Below, piece by piece: positions 1-8,867 of a stretch of 48,283 nt of DNA. The notes under the pieces were generated by a model. That model was not told the DNA's origin. It was given only the letters and a program-made list of their open reading frames with translations, and did not search any database. Source of the stretch: DATBHZ01 sp036557185 (GTDB lineage: Bacteria > Actinomycetota > Acidimicrobiia > IMCC26256 > JAENVU01); assembly GCA_036557185.1 (NCBI GenBank), contig DATBHZ010000182.1:1-48283 (forward strand), written 5' to 3'. The position numbers and the translations under genes are program-made. Every line of letters begins with the position of its first letter. Position 1 is the first letter of the stretch.

Positions 1-153
1 GGGATCGGCCGGCCCCACCAAGGTCGACGGGTGCTCGTCCTCGTCTGCAACCTCGACATCCGAGTCATCGCCACCGACAACGGCGAACAACTCCGCCACC
101 TCACCCTCGACCCCAACCGCGACTACCAAAACCGCTCGAGAGATACCGTCTGA
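1..153 (+). CDS. IS481-family transposase, C-terminal fragment
   Basis: The open frame enters from the left edge and ends at TGA 151-153, giving 50 visible residues. The visible part reads GIGRPHQGRRVLVLVCNLD, then RVIATDNGEQLRHLTLD, ending close to PNRDYQ. This is the typical tail after the rve (DDE integrase) catalytic core of IS481 transposases, where a small beta-rich domain ends with a TLDP-x-RDYQ motif. The DDE residues themselves are upstream of the window. Whether the full gene is intact cannot be judged. Confidence 0.75.
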   Translation, partial: GIGRPHQGRRVLVLVCNLDIRVIATDNGEQLRHLTLDPNRDYQNRSRDTV

Positions 154-189
154 GGGTTCGCCTGTCCCAGAAACACCGAGACAGAACAA
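1..189 (+). mobile_element. Right end of an IS481-like insertion sequence (partial)
   Basis: The window opens inside a transposase whose C-terminus matches the IS481 pattern (see the CDS entry). After its stop comes a short tail, and the bases up to about 189 contain the partly palindromic string TGTCCCAGAAACACCGAGACA, the kind of sequence seen at ends of such elements. Read from the other strand the end starts TGTTCTGTCTCGG, consistent with a TGT-type terminal inverted repeat. The left end lies outside the window, so neither the repeat pair nor a target duplication can be confirmed. The tRNA-Val 3' CCA begins immediately after it. Confidence 0.5.
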
Positions 190-266
190 TGGTGGGCGGT
201 AGAGGACTCGAACCTCCGACCTCTTGCGTGTCGAGCAAGCGCTCTAACCGACTGAGCTAACCGCCC
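190..266 (-). tRNA. tRNA-Val (GAC)
   Basis: A complete cloverleaf can be drawn on the minus strand. The acceptor arm is GGGCGGT/ACCGCCC, the D arm GCTC/GAGC, the anticodon stem CTTGC/GCAAG and the T arm GGAGG/CCTCT with loop TTCGAGT. The 3' CCA is encoded (190-192). The seven-base anticodon loop is TCGACAC, so the anticodon is GAC (230-232), reading valine GTC/GTT. In this alignment position 33, almost always U, is C. The gene lies 34 bases beyond the end of the ABC permease on the same strand. Confidence 0.88.
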
Positions 267-300
267 TGGGGAGCAGGCGATGGTATCAGGGCATCGCTGC

Positions 301-2856
301 TCACTCCTGAGCAACCGCTTCGAGCACGTCGAGACGCGACGCGTGCCATGCAGGCAACAGCGCGGCGAGCAGACCTGCGACGACCGAAGCCACCACGAAC
401 CACCCGAGCTCGAGCGGCGGGACGCTGAACCGATCGACGAACTCGCCGCGCAGGGCCGTGGTCACGCCCCAACCCCACAAGAGCCCGACCGCGATCCCGA
501 CGAAGCAGCCGATGATCGCGATGATCACGGACTCGCCGCAGACCATCGTCCAGATCTGCCCGCGTGTGGTGCCCACGGTGCGGAGCAGCCCCAGCTCGCG
601 CGTCCGCTCGTAGACCGACAGCATCAGCGTGTTGATGATCCCGAGCACTGCGATCAGCTCCGACAGCAGCAACAACGCGATGAAGACGTCGAGGAACTGG
701 TTGATGGTCTGCTCACGCGCCGCGAGGAACTCTGCCCGCGTCTTCACCTGCACGTTCGGAAACGGCTTCGCGAGCTCTTGCTTGAGTGCCTTGCCCACAG
801 CGTCCGCGCTCCCGCTGTCGGTCTTGACGTACACAAGGGTGTCCTGCTGGCCGCCGCCGAAGCCGGAGTCGAACAGGTCGTCGGAGACGATGAAGTCGAT
901 TGGGAACACACCGCTGAACCGGCGTGTCTGGTAGATGCCTGATACGAGAAGCTGTTGGATCCCTGTCCGCGGGAACTCCACGTCGAGCTCGTCACCTACG
1001 TGAACGTTGAAGTGGTCCGCTTCCTGCTTCGACACCAGGATTCCGCCGCGCTCGAGTCCTGCCGATCCGCCTTCGGTGAACCGGAGGTTGACGACGTCGT
1101 CGAGGCCCTTCGGGCTCACGCCATTGATGATCTCGTCGGTCGTTCCGATGCGTCCGGTGTCGAATCGGAACGAGACGGTGCGCGCGACGCCCGGTACCCG
1201 GCCGGCTTCGGTGGCGACACGCGGCGAAAAACCCACGAGCTGGGGCGCGCTGATGACGTAGTCGGCACGAACGTCGTCGACGGCAGACCGGATCGAGGTG
1301 CGGAACGACTCGGCGAAGATCGCCACGAGCGCCACGAGCGCGAGCCCGATGATGAGCGCCGCTGCAGTGGCGTTCGTGCGCCGCGGGTTCCGCATCGCGT
1401 TCCCGCGCGCCAGCGTGCCCGTCACGCCGAGCATGCCCGGGAGCGGGGATCCCACCCAGGAGGAGAGCCGGCGCGCGGCCAACGGTCCGAGCACGATGAT
1501 GCCGACGAAGACGACGAACCCGCCGACGAAGGTGACGGCGACCGCGTACTGCGTACCGAGGTCGCCGGCGAGCCCCCAGACGCCGATCCCGATGCCGATC
1601 GCGACGATGAGTGCTCCGAAGATGGCACGCCGGACCAGCGGGCGGCTGCGAGTGACGCGCAGGTCGGCGATGGCGGCTACGGGCGGGGTGCGGGCAGCGC
1701 GGATCGCCGGATAGACCGCGGCGAGCACGGTGGCGCCGACGCCCACGAGCGCGGCCGCCCACACCGTCCGCCACAGCACACGTAGCGGCTCGACGACCAC
1801 GTGGAAGCCGAGATGCGGCAAGAGCACCAGCATGAGCTTGGCCAGGCCGATACCGGCGAGGAAGCCGAGCGCGGACGCGAGCACGCCCATCGCGACTGCC
1901 TCGATCAACACCGATCCGACGACCTGCGTGGTGCTCGCTCCCATCGCGCGCAGGAGGCCGAGCTCGCGCGTTCGCTGCGCGACGAGGATCGTGAAGGTGT
2001 TGAAGATGATGAATCCGCCGACCAGCACGCCCGCCGCGGCGAACGCGAGCAGCACATAGTTCAGGATCGTCAGGAACTCGTCGGCCGGCTGGCGAAGCTG
2101 CGTCGCGACGGTCGCGGCGCGGTCGACATCGAACTGCCCGCCGAGCCGGTCGGACAACGCCGTCTGCACGTCTGCGACTGACGCACCGGGTTTCACGCGC
2201 ACGTTGACCCAGTCCACGAGGCCCTCTGCATTGAAGAGCCGCTGCGCGGTCGCGGTGTCGAACGCTGCGACGCTGAACACGCCGAGGTCGTTGCGGTTTC
2301 CGAGCCCGAACGTCCCCACAATGCGGTACTTCGTCGCCGGGGCCTCGGTCGCGAGCACGCGCACGGTGTCCCCGACCCGGAAGCCCTCGCGTTTGGCGGT
2401 CCCCGCGTCCATCGCGACCTCCCCCGCGTTCGCGGGCGGGCGGCCGGACACGATCCTCGCCGGACCGACGGCGCGGGCGCCTCTGCTCCAGGAGATCCCG
2501 AGCGTCGGGAAGCCCGCGGTCTGGATCACGTGCTTGCCGTTCTTCGCCACGAACTGCGCGTCGCCCTGGACGAACCCGTCGGCGGCGGCAACTCCGGGGG
2601 TGGAGCGCACGTCGGTGACGACCCCCTCGGGGATGCGCTCCCGCGTTCCCCCACCGCCTGCGAAGGGCTCGTGGAACCGGACGATCAGGTCGCTGCCGGC
2701 GGTGTACTGGCGGAACAGCTGTTGCACCGAGCTGTGCAGGGTGTCGGTGAGGACGTACGTGCCGGTCGCGAACGCGACGCCGAGCACGACGGCCAGAGCG
2801 GTGAGGAGCAGGCGCACCTTGCGGGCGAGCACACCATTGACCGTCGCCCTCCACAC
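301..2856 (-). CDS. ABC transporter permease, two FtsX/MacB-like halves
   Basis: An integral membrane permease of about 851 residues. An N-terminal membrane helix (LLLTALAVVLGVAFATG) is followed by an extracytoplasmic MacB-type domain. A first FtsX domain follows, with the motif TRELGLLRAMGAS near residues 300-312. A second half repeats the layout and carries TRELGLLRTVGTT near residue 760. The duplicated layout is that of single-chain permeases that export lipids, peptides or drugs with a separate ATPase. No ATPase gene is adjacent, so the partner must be encoded elsewhere. The GTG at 2856 is preferred because AAGGA stands about seven bases upstream and family members begin near WRATxxGLLA; an in-frame GTG at 2874 would add six residues. 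The substrate is unknown. Confidence 0.88.
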   Translation of the reverse strand: MWRATVNGVLARKVRLLLTALAVVLGVAFATGTYVLTDTLHSSVQQLFRQYTAGSDLIVRFHEPFAGGGGTRERIPEGVVTDVRSTPGVAAADGFVQGDAQFVAKNGKHVIQTAGFPTLGISWSRGARAVGPARIVSGRPPANAGEVAMDAGTAKREGFRVGDTVRVLATEAPATKYRIVGTFGLGNRNDLGVFSVAAFDTATAQRLFNAEGLVDWVNVRVKPGASVADVQTALSDRLGGQFDVDRAATVATQLRQPADEFLTILNYVLLAFAAAGVLVGGFIIFNTFTILVAQRTRELGLLRAMGASTTQVVGSVLIEAVAMGVLASALGFLAGIGLAKLMLVLLPHLGFHVVVEPLRVLWRTVWAAALVGVGATVLAAVYPAIRAARTPPVAAIADLRVTRSRPLVRRAIFGALIVAIGIGIGVWGLAGDLGTQYAVAVTFVGGFVVFVGIIVLGPLAARRLSSWVGSPLPGMLGVTGTLARGNAMRNPRRTNATAAALIIGLALVALVAIFAESFRTSIRSAVDDVRADYVISAPQLVGFSPRVATEAGRVPGVARTVSFRFDTGRIGTTDEIINGVSPKGLDDVVNLRFTEGGSAGLERGGILVSKQEADHFNVHVGDELDVEFPRTGIQQLLVSGIYQTRRFSGVFPIDFIVSDDLFDSGFGGGQQDTLVYVKTDSGSADAVGKALKQELAKPFPNVQVKTRAEFLAAREQTINQFLDVFIALLLLSELIAVLGIINTLMLSVYERTRELGLLRTVGTTRGQIWTMVCGESVIIAIIGCFVGIAVGLLWGWGVTTALRGEFVDRFSVPPLELGWFVVASVVAGLLAALLPAWHASRLDVLEAVAQE

Positions 2857-2924
2857 GCCCCCATCCTTGCGCACGACCGGCGAAGCACGGGGTCATGCAC
2901 AGCCACGTCGATAGGGTGACGTGC

Positions 2925-3719
2925 GTGGGACTGCTCGAAGGGCACCGCGCCGTCGTCACCGGGGGTGGCTCCGGCATCGGACGCGCCACCTGCCTGCGCA
3001 TGTCCGAGGAAGGCGCGCGTGTCGCCGTGATCGACGTCGACGCGGCACGCGCCGAGAGCGTCGCCAAGGAGGTCGATGGGCTCGCGTTCGCCGTGGACGT
3101 GACGGATTACGACGCGCTCGCCGGGGCCGTCGACGACGCCGCGGCGAAGCTCGGCGGCCTCTCGATCGCGTTCAACAACGCCGGCACGAGCACCATGGCC
3201 CACATCCACGAGTGGCGACTCGAAGAGTGGGAGCGCATCGTGGGCATCAATCTCACCGGCGTGTTCCACGGCATGCGCGCGACCATCCCGCACCTGCTCG
3301 CCAATGGTGACGGCCGTGTGGTCAGCACGGCGTCGATCAGCGGGACGCGCCCCGCGTCGGGCGAGGCGCCCTACTCCGCAGCGAAGGCGGCAGTCGTCGC
3401 GCTCACGGCGAACGCGGCGCTCGAGTACGGGCCGACCGTCCGGGTGAACGCGATCTCACCCGGCATGATCCGAACTCCGCTGACCGAGCCGATGTTCGAG
3501 ATCTTCCCCGACCTCGAGGACCGCTTCGTGACGGGGACGCCGGTGCAGCGGGTGGGCGAGCCGGACGACATCGCCGACGTCGTCGTCTTCCTCTGCTCGG
3601 ACCTCGCGCGTTTCGTCACCGGTCAGAACCTCGTCGTCGACGGGGGTCTCACGCTGCACGGCTCGGGGGTGGACGGGATTCACACCCGCGTCAAGGAGCT
3701 GCTGGATCGAGGGCGCTGA
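2925..3719 (+). CDS. SDR family NAD(P)-dependent oxidoreductase
   Basis: A classical short-chain dehydrogenase of 264 residues. The cofactor motif TGGGSGIG is near residues 13-20, the NNAG motif near 88-91, a catalytic serine in STASISG near 140, and the YSAAK catalytic pair near 153-157. NAISPGMIRTPL follows the active site, and the C-terminus has the usual FVTGQNLVVDGG. The GTG at 2925 is preferred over the in-frame ATG at 2895 because AGGG lies eight bases upstream and the sequence from VGLLEGHRAVVTGG matches a normal SDR N-terminus. The gene converges on the phosphoribosyltransferase and overlaps it by 29 bases. The substrate cannot be read from sequence; a secondary alcohol or 3-hydroxyacyl substrate is usual for the group. 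Confidence 0.9.
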   Translation: MGLLEGHRAVVTGGGSGIGRATCLRMSEEGARVAVIDVDAARAESVAKEVDGLAFAVDVTDYDALAGAVDDAAAKLGGLSIAFNNAGTSTMAHIHEWRLEEWERIVGINLTGVFHGMRATIPHLLANGDGRVVSTASISGTRPASGEAPYSAAKAAVVALTANAALEYGPTVRVNAISPGMIRTPLTEPMFEIFPDLEDRFVTGTPVQRVGEPDDIADVVVFLCSDLARFVTGQNLVVDGGLTLHGSGVDGIHTRVKELLDRGR

Positions 3720-4332
3720 GAACCTGCTCGTCGGTGGTCTGGCGGAAGTCGCGGTACCAGTCACCGATCGAGCCGAAGGGCTGATGGACCTCGGCCGCCA
3801 CGATCTCGTCCGCGTCCGCCGCAAGGTGCGCGAGCGTGTCGGGTGGAGCGACGGGCACCGCGAGCACGAGCGTGCGCGCCCCTCGCGCGCGCGCGACGCG
3901 CAGGGCGGCCTGTGCGGTCGCGCCGGTGGCGAGGCCGTCGTCGACGACGACCACCACGCGCCCGTCGACCTCGATCTGTGGTCGGTCACCGCGGAACATG
4001 TGCACACGCCGCTCGAGCTCCTCGGTCTCACGGGCCTCGACCTTGGCGAGGTCACGCTCCGGAACGCCCACCGCTCGAATCACTTCGTCGTTGAGCACGC
4101 GCACGCCGCCCTCGCCGATCGCGCCCATCGCGAGCTCCGGCTGGCGCGGCACCCCGAGCTTGCGCACCAGCAACACGTCGAGTGGCGCGTCGAGCGCATC
4201 TGCGACCTCTCGGCCGACGGGAACGCCACCTCGGGGCAGCGCGAGCACCACCGGCCGATGCACGGCGAAGCGCGCGAGGAGCTCGCCGAGCCGCTGTCCC
4301 GCCTCGGTCCGGTTCCGGAACATTCCGCCCAT
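3691..4332 (-). CDS. Phosphoribosyltransferase family protein
   Basis: About 213 residues with a type I PRTase fold signature. The PRPP-binding motif VVVVDDGLATGATA is near residues 126-139, preceded by a flexible loop region and an N-terminal ALPRGGVPVGREVA segment. This pattern matches the free-standing PRTase-like proteins common in actinobacteria, whose base substrate is mostly undetermined. Two in-frame ATG codons (4332 and 4323) are possible starts; MFRNRTEAG at 4323 resembles family N-termini. The gene is divergent from the acyl-CoA dehydrogenase across about 85 bases and its 3' end overlaps the SDR. Confidence 0.85.
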   Translation of the reverse strand: MGGMFRNRTEAGQRLGELLARFAVHRPVVLALPRGGVPVGREVADALDAPLDVLLVRKLGVPRQPELAMGAIGEGGVRVLNDEVIRAVGVPERDLAKVEARETEELERRVHMFRGDRPQIEVDGRVVVVVDDGLATGATAQAALRVARARGARTLVLAVPVAPPDTLAHLAADADEIVAAEVHQPFGSIGDWYRDFRQTTDEQVLSALDPAAP

Positions 4333-4417
4333 CGTGGCCCGTCGGACCACCCGGTGCGAGCGGTCGCGAGGACCCCGTCGAATACGGTGGCGGGCCGATG
4401 AGGCAGGAGCGGAGAGG

Positions 4418-5659
4418 ATGAGCGCGGACACCGTCGAGGAGAGCGCCGAGCTGCAGGCTTTCCGGGCCGAGGCGCGCTCGTTCCTATCGGCGCACGCGAA
4501 GCCGAAGAGCGGTCGCGGCAACTCCACGACGCAGCTCGGGAAGACGGACATCAGTCCCGAGGCCGAAGCCGAGCACGTCCGCGAGTGCCGGGCCTGGCAG
4601 GCGACGCTCGCCGAGGGCGGGTTCGCGGGCATCGCCTGGCCGAGCGAGTTCGGCGGACGCGGCGGCACCGCAGCCGAGGCGCGCGCGTTCGCGCAGGAAG
4701 AGGCGCGCTTCGAGGTCACGTCGGGCGCGTTCGCCGTCGCGATCGGCATGGTCGGTCCCACGATCATCGTGCACGGCACCGACGAGCAGAAGGCCTTCTT
4801 CCTGCCGCGCATGCTCGGCGGTGAGCACATCTGGTGCCAGCTCTTCTCAGAGCCGGGCGCCGGATCCGATCTCGCCGGCCTCACCACCAGAGCCGAACGT
4901 GACGGCGACGAATGGGTGGTGAACGGCCAGAAGGTGTGGACATCGGGTGCGCACTTCAGCGACTGGGGCATCCTGCTCGCGCGCACGAACTGGGACGTTC
5001 CGAAGCACCGCGGCATCACCTACTTCCTCCTCGACATGCGCACGCAGGGCATCGAGGTCCGGCCCCTCCGCCAGATCACCGGGTACGCGCACTTCAACGA
5101 GGTCTTCATGACCGACGTGCGGATCCCGAACGAGAACGTGCTCGGTTCCGTCGACGGCGGTTGGGGCGTCGCGCAGACGACCCTCGCGAACGAGCGCGCC
5201 ATGATCGGAGGCGGGGGCAGCGGTATCAACTTCCGAGGGCTGCTCCAGCTCGCTCGCGACTGCGGCCGGACGGACGATGCCGTCATCCGGCAGGAGCTCG
5301 CCCGCAGCTACACGCGGTTCCAGCTGCTCTCGTGGCTCGGCGGTCGAGCACGGGCCCGTGCTGCGCGGGGCCTTCCTGCCGGCCCCGAGACGTCCGTCAT
5401 GAAGTTGGCGATCAGCCAGCGCGTCGCGCACGACGGCGACCTCGCGCTCGCGCTCGAAGGCGCATCGGGCATGCTGCACCTCTCGGATGCGCCCGACGAC
5501 GGCACCTGGCAACAGATGTTCCTGAACCAGTGGTCGATCCGTATCGGTGGAGGCACCGAGCAGATCCAACGGAACGTGCTCGGTGAGCGCGTGCTCGGGC
5601 TCCCGGGCGAGCCGCGACCCGACAAGACCGCACCGTTCCGCGAGCTCCCTCGCAACTGA
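4418..5659 (+). CDS. Acyl-CoA dehydrogenase family protein
   Basis: A 413-residue FAD flavoprotein of the acyl-CoA dehydrogenase fold. It has an N-terminal helical domain, the signature FSEPGAGSDLAGL near residues 144-156, a middle beta domain with NGQKVWTSGAH, and a C-terminal helical domain ending in IGGGTEQIQRNVLGERVLGLP. It should make enoyl-CoA from acyl-CoA and pass electrons to ETF. The length and the substitutions suit the mycobacterial-type FadE enzymes. The ATG at 4418 has GGAGAGG just upstream. The substrate cannot be assigned. It stands alone between a divergent gene and a convergent one. Confidence 0.92.
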   Translation: MSADTVEESAELQAFRAEARSFLSAHAKPKSGRGNSTTQLGKTDISPEAEAEHVRECRAWQATLAEGGFAGIAWPSEFGGRGGTAAEARAFAQEEARFEVTSGAFAVAIGMVGPTIIVHGTDEQKAFFLPRMLGGEHIWCQLFSEPGAGSDLAGLTTRAERDGDEWVVNGQKVWTSGAHFSDWGILLARTNWDVPKHRGITYFLLDMRTQGIEVRPLRQITGYAHFNEVFMTDVRIPNENVLGSVDGGWGVAQTTLANERAMIGGGGSGINFRGLLQLARDCGRTDDAVIRQELARSYTRFQLLSWLGGRARARAARGLPAGPETSVMKLAISQRVAHDGDLALALEGASGMLHLSDAPDDGTWQQMFLNQWSIRIGGGTEQIQRNVLGERVLGLPGEPRPDKTAPFRELPRN

Positions 5660-5660
5660 G

Positions 5661-5677
5661 GCCCGCCCCTCGCGGGC
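5661..5677. terminator. Short GC hairpin between convergent genes
   Basis: GCCCGC (5661-5666), loop CCCTC, then GCGGGC (5672-5677): a perfect 6-bp stem in the 23-base gap between two convergent genes. There is no T-run on either side, so it is only a weak candidate for a bidirectional terminator. Confidence 0.3.
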
Positions 5678-5682
5678 GCGTC

Positions 5683-6795
5683 TCAGGGCGCCGTGTCGAA
5701 CAGGTCCGTGAAGCCAGTCGGGTCGTGGCGACCGAAGGTGGCGTGCTCGAAGAGCCCCCATCCCTCCTGCCCGTCGGCCGTTCCGCGCGCGACGTGGTCA
5801 ACGACGCCGAACGGCACCATGCCGAGAGCTGCAGGGTCGGTCATGTCGTGCACGACACCCTCGATCCATCCCGCGCCGCGCCACTGGCCGTGTGACCACG
5901 TCGGGTCCCCGCCGTATCCCGGGCCGCAGTTGAGCGCGACATAGCCGAGCGTCTCGATCTCCACGGTCAGCTCGCGCCGCCCGCGCTGTTGCAGGTGCAG
6001 CGTCGCGCCCGTCGGGACGCGCGTCCCGGACTGATAGCGGATCTCGACCTCCGGCCAGCCGAGCTGCTCGGGCGTCCGACCGCTCGATGCCGGGAACACG
6101 CGCACTGCCTCGTTCATCGTTCTCGTCCCGCGACCGTCCTCCTGCAGGATGATGACGAGACCGAAGTCCTCGAAACGCATCGGCACGTACGTCCACCAGA
6201 ACCCGGGGAACTCCTGGTCCGCGAAGCGCCCCGCGGGCTCCGCCTCGCCAACGGGACGGATCCCCCACGAGCGGTCACGCGTCCCGACCCAGCGATCGGG
6301 GCTGACCTCGATCTCGTCGCCGTCGACGCGGATCGTCCCGGACCACGTCCCAACCTGTGCGAAGCGCTGCGCGTCCAGCACGATCCGACCGTTCTGACGC
6401 CACACGTGGCGCGGCTCGTCCACCGCGGGGAACGAGCCGTGCCATGTCAGGTCGAAGCCGAGGCCGTGGTCGTCGGCGTCGCAGACGAGGTGCACGGTGT
6501 CGAGCGGCTCGACCACCTCGACTCGGTAGGGACCAACCTGTTGCGCCATGCGATCGTCGGTGAGCGCGTCCGAGGTGCGCACGGTCACCTGCCGATCGCC
6601 GCGTCGGAGCGTCGCGTACGCATCGATCACGCCGAGGTTCGGGTACACGCCGAGCCCCGTGATGAGGAAGAGCTCTCCCGTCCGGTCGTGCGCATTGAAG
6701 TAACACCGGTCGTACGCGTTCCGGTCGCTCGTGTCCATGTACGCGATGGAGAGCGGAACCTGGTGCAGCGGGTATTCGTCGAGCGGTACCGGCAC
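5683..6795 (-). CDS. Conserved protein of unknown function, possible lipocalin-like fold
   Basis: A soluble-looking protein of 370 residues without a signal peptide or membrane helix. It is rich in aromatic residues and alternating hydrophobics typical of beta structure. Distinctive segments are GTRDRSWGIRPVG near 172-184 and FWWTYVPMRFED near 201. I recall similar proteins in mycobacteria and related actinobacteria, often beside lipid or steroid catabolism genes, with a remote resemblance to the CrtC/AttH lipocalin group. That link is from memory and weak. The gene converges on the acyl-CoA dehydrogenase, and the J-domain gene lies 33 bases upstream on the same strand, so the two may be co-transcribed. 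Confidence 0.8.
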   Translation of the reverse strand: MPVPLDEYPLHQVPLSIAYMDTSDRNAYDRCYFNAHDRTGELFLITGLGVYPNLGVIDAYATLRRGDRQVTVRTSDALTDDRMAQQVGPYRVEVVEPLDTVHLVCDADDHGLGFDLTWHGSFPAVDEPRHVWRQNGRIVLDAQRFAQVGTWSGTIRVDGDEIEVSPDRWVGTRDRSWGIRPVGEAEPAGRFADQEFPGFWWTYVPMRFEDFGLVIILQEDGRGTRTMNEAVRVFPASSGRTPEQLGWPEVEIRYQSGTRVPTGATLHLQQRGRRELTVEIETLGYVALNCGPGYGGDPTWSHGQWRGAGWIEGVVHDMTDPAALGMVPFGVVDHVARGTADGQEGWGLFEHATFGRHDPTGFTDLFDTAP

Positions 6796-6828
6796 GGAGG
6801 CCTCCTGGTTCGGGCGTGGGGCCCGACC

Positions 6829-7452
6829 CTATCGAGGCGTCTCGTCGTCCGGGCTGGCCGGACGGGGCATCGCCAGGAGGCGCGCGATCTCGTCGACCAG
6901 TGGGTCGAGCGGCGCGGGCGCGTGACTGCCGAGCGGCTCGACGCCGAGGACCGCGGCCGTGACCTCCGCGTCCCACGCGAGGTCGTCGTCGTCGGTGACC
7001 GGCTCCAGGAATGCAAGCAGCGAGGTGGCCTGGCCCGGTGCGGGCGTGACGATGGCCTCGAGCACCGTGCTCTCCCTGTCGACGTACGAGACGACGCCGA
7101 TCATGTGAAACACCTCGAGCAGCGCTGCAAAGGCGTCCGGCGCCGACGCGTCGAGCAACACCCGCCGCGAGTCGTCGAACACGTCGCGAACGTTGGCCGG
7201 CGCCACGTAGGGGTCACGAGACGGTGACGGATCCGGAGCCCATCCCGCGGTCCGCAGCGCCGCATAGGCCTCGGTCAGCTCGGCCGTGCGGATCGTTCGC
7301 AGGCCGGCGTCCGCGGCATCGCTCGCTCCGTCGGGATGGTGCTGGCGCACGAGGCGCAGGTACGCGGCGCGGACATCGGGCCACGCGGCGCTCGGATCGA
7401 CCCCCAGCGCCCTCCGAGCGGTACCGAGATCCACGGGCCCATCGTCGCGCAC
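6829..7452 (-). CDS. J-domain (DnaJ-like) protein
   Basis: 207 residues. The N-terminal segment, about residues 8-67, reads as a J-domain: DLGTARRALGVD, then a helix leading to the essential HPD motif in RQHHPDGAS, then EAYAAL. The rest has no Gly/Phe region, zinc fingers or DnaJ C-terminal domain, so it is a type III co-chaperone that would stimulate an Hsp70 on an unknown client. The C-terminal 120 residues are unrecognised and acidic. The start is GTG at 7452; a second GTG six codons later is possible. It is divergent from the GlcD-type gene with only 26 bases between starts, which implies overlapping promoters. Confidence 0.82.
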   Translation of the reverse strand: MRDDGPVDLGTARRALGVDPSAAWPDVRAAYLRLVRQHHPDGASDAADAGLRTIRTAELTEAYAALRTAGWAPDPSPSRDPYVAPANVRDVFDDSRRVLLDASAPDAFAALLEVFHMIGVVSYVDRESTVLEAIVTPAPGQATSLLAFLEPVTDDDDLAWDAEVTAAVLGVEPLGSHAPAPLDPLVDEIARLLAMPRPASPDDETPR

Positions 7453-7478
7453 GGCAAGTGTGCGATCCTCTCCGGGAT

Positions 7479-8867
7479 ATGGAGGATCTGGCAGCGCTGC
7501 TCGGCGGTTTGGTGCCCGCGGGCCGCCTCCTCATGGGCGACGCGGTTGCCGACGACTACGGCCACGACGAATCGCTGACGGTGGAGAGCGTGCTTCCCGC
7601 GGCCGTGGTGATCCCGGCCTCGTCCCCTGAGGTTGCCGCGGTGTTGCGCGTCGCCGACGAGCACCGCATCCCGGTCACCGCGCGCGGCAGCGGCACGGGG
7701 CTCTCGGGCGCGTGCAGACCGACCGCAGGCTCGATCGTCGTGTCCTTCGAGGGGATGCGCGACATCCTCGACATCGACACGGAGAACCACGTCGCGGTGG
7801 TGCAACCGGGGGTGACGCTGCAGGACCTCGACCTGCAGCTCGCCGCGCACGACCTCGTGTATCCGGTCTTCCCCGGCGAGTACAGCGCCAGCCTCGGCGG
7901 CAACGTGGCAACGAACGCCGGTGGCATGCGGGCAGTGAAGTACGGCGTGACGCGCCACCAGGTCCTCGGGTTGGAGGCGGTGCTGCCCGGCGGAGACGTC
8001 ATCCGCACGGGTGGCAAGTACGTGAAGGCAACCACGGGCTATGACCTCACGCAGCTCATCGTCGGGTCCGAGGGCACGCTCGCACTGGTCACCGAGGTGA
8101 CGCTCAAGCTGTATCCCCGGCCCCCGCACCAGGCCACCGTGCTCGCACCCTTCGCGACGCTCGACCAGATCACCGCAGCGATCCCCCGCATCGTCGACAG
8201 CGGGATCGGTCCACTGATCCTCGAATACATCGACATGATGACCATGGCCGCGTCGAGCACGTTCGCGGGCTTCGACCTCGGCGTCCCCCAGGACGTCAAG
8301 GACACCGCGCTCGCCTATCTCGTGGTGATGATGGAAAACAGCCACCAGCAGCGGCTCGAAGAGGACGTCGAAGCCCTGAGCAAGCTGCTCTTCGGACTGG
8401 GCGCGATCGACGCGTACGTGCTCCCCCCGCAGTCGGCCGGCCAGCTGATCGACGCGCGCGAGAAGGCGTTCTGGATGGCGAAGGCGAACGGCGCGCACGA
8501 CATCGTCGACGTCGTCGTGCCGCGAGCGCAGATCCCCGAGTTCATGAAGCGCGTCAGCGAGCTGGCAACACAGAGCGGCTCGTTCGTCGCAGGATGCGGT
8601 CACGCCGGCGACGGGAACGTCCACCTCGGCGTCTTCCAGGCGGATCCCGCGACGCGTGCGCGCCTCTTGCACGACCTCTTCGAGACCGGGCGCGAGCTTG
8701 GCGGCGCGATCTCGGCTGAGCACGGGATCGGCAGGGCGAAGCGCGACCACTTCCTCGCGCTCGAGGATCCGGTGAAGATCGCGTTGATGCAGCGGATCAA
8801 GGCAGCGTTCGACCCGCACGGCATCCTCAATCCCGGCGTGCTCTTCGCGACCGAGGCCCAGACGTGA
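7479..8867 (+). CDS. FAD-binding 2-hydroxyacid oxidase/dehydrogenase, GlcD family
   Basis: 462 residues of the PCMH (type 4) FAD fold followed by the FAD-oxidase C-terminal domain. Visible motifs are the pyrophosphate-binding RGSGTGLSGAC near residues 69-79, GGNVATNAGGMRAVKYG near 140, GSEGTLALVTE near 195, and C-terminal CGHAGDGNVH and SAEHGIGRAK, which bear the metal- and substrate-binding His residues of glycolate/D-lactate dehydrogenases. It probably oxidises a D-2-hydroxyacid to a 2-oxoacid. The ATG at 7479 opens the domain properly. The next gene begins inside its stop codon (GTGA), so translation is coupled to the thiamine-diphosphate enzyme that could use its product. Confidence 0.9.
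   Translation: MEDLAALLGGLVPAGRLLMGDAVADDYGHDESLTVESVLPAAVVIPASSPEVAAVLRVADEHRIPVTARGSGTGLSGACRPTAGSIVVSFEGMRDILDIDTENHVAVVQPGVTLQDLDLQLAAHDLVYPVFPGEYSASLGGNVATNAGGMRAVKYGVTRHQVLGLEAVLPGGDVIRTGGKYVKATTGYDLTQLIVGSEGTLALVTEVTLKLYPRPPHQATVLAPFATLDQITAAIPRIVDSGIGPLILEYIDMMTMAASSTFAGFDLGVPQDVKDTALAYLVVMMENSHQQRLEEDVEALSKLLFGLGAIDAYVLPPQSAGQLIDAREKAFWMAKANGAHDIVDVVVPRAQIPEFMKRVSELATQSGSFVAGCGHAGDGNVHLGVFQADPATRARLLHDLFETGRELGGAISAEHGIGRAKRDHFLALEDPVKIALMQRIKAAFDPHGILNPGVLFATEAQT

Noticed and set aside
992..3067. 691-residue minus-strand frame overlapping the ABC permease
   Set aside because: Almost wholly Arg/Pro/Ala, no domain; the other minus frame encodes two FtsX domains.
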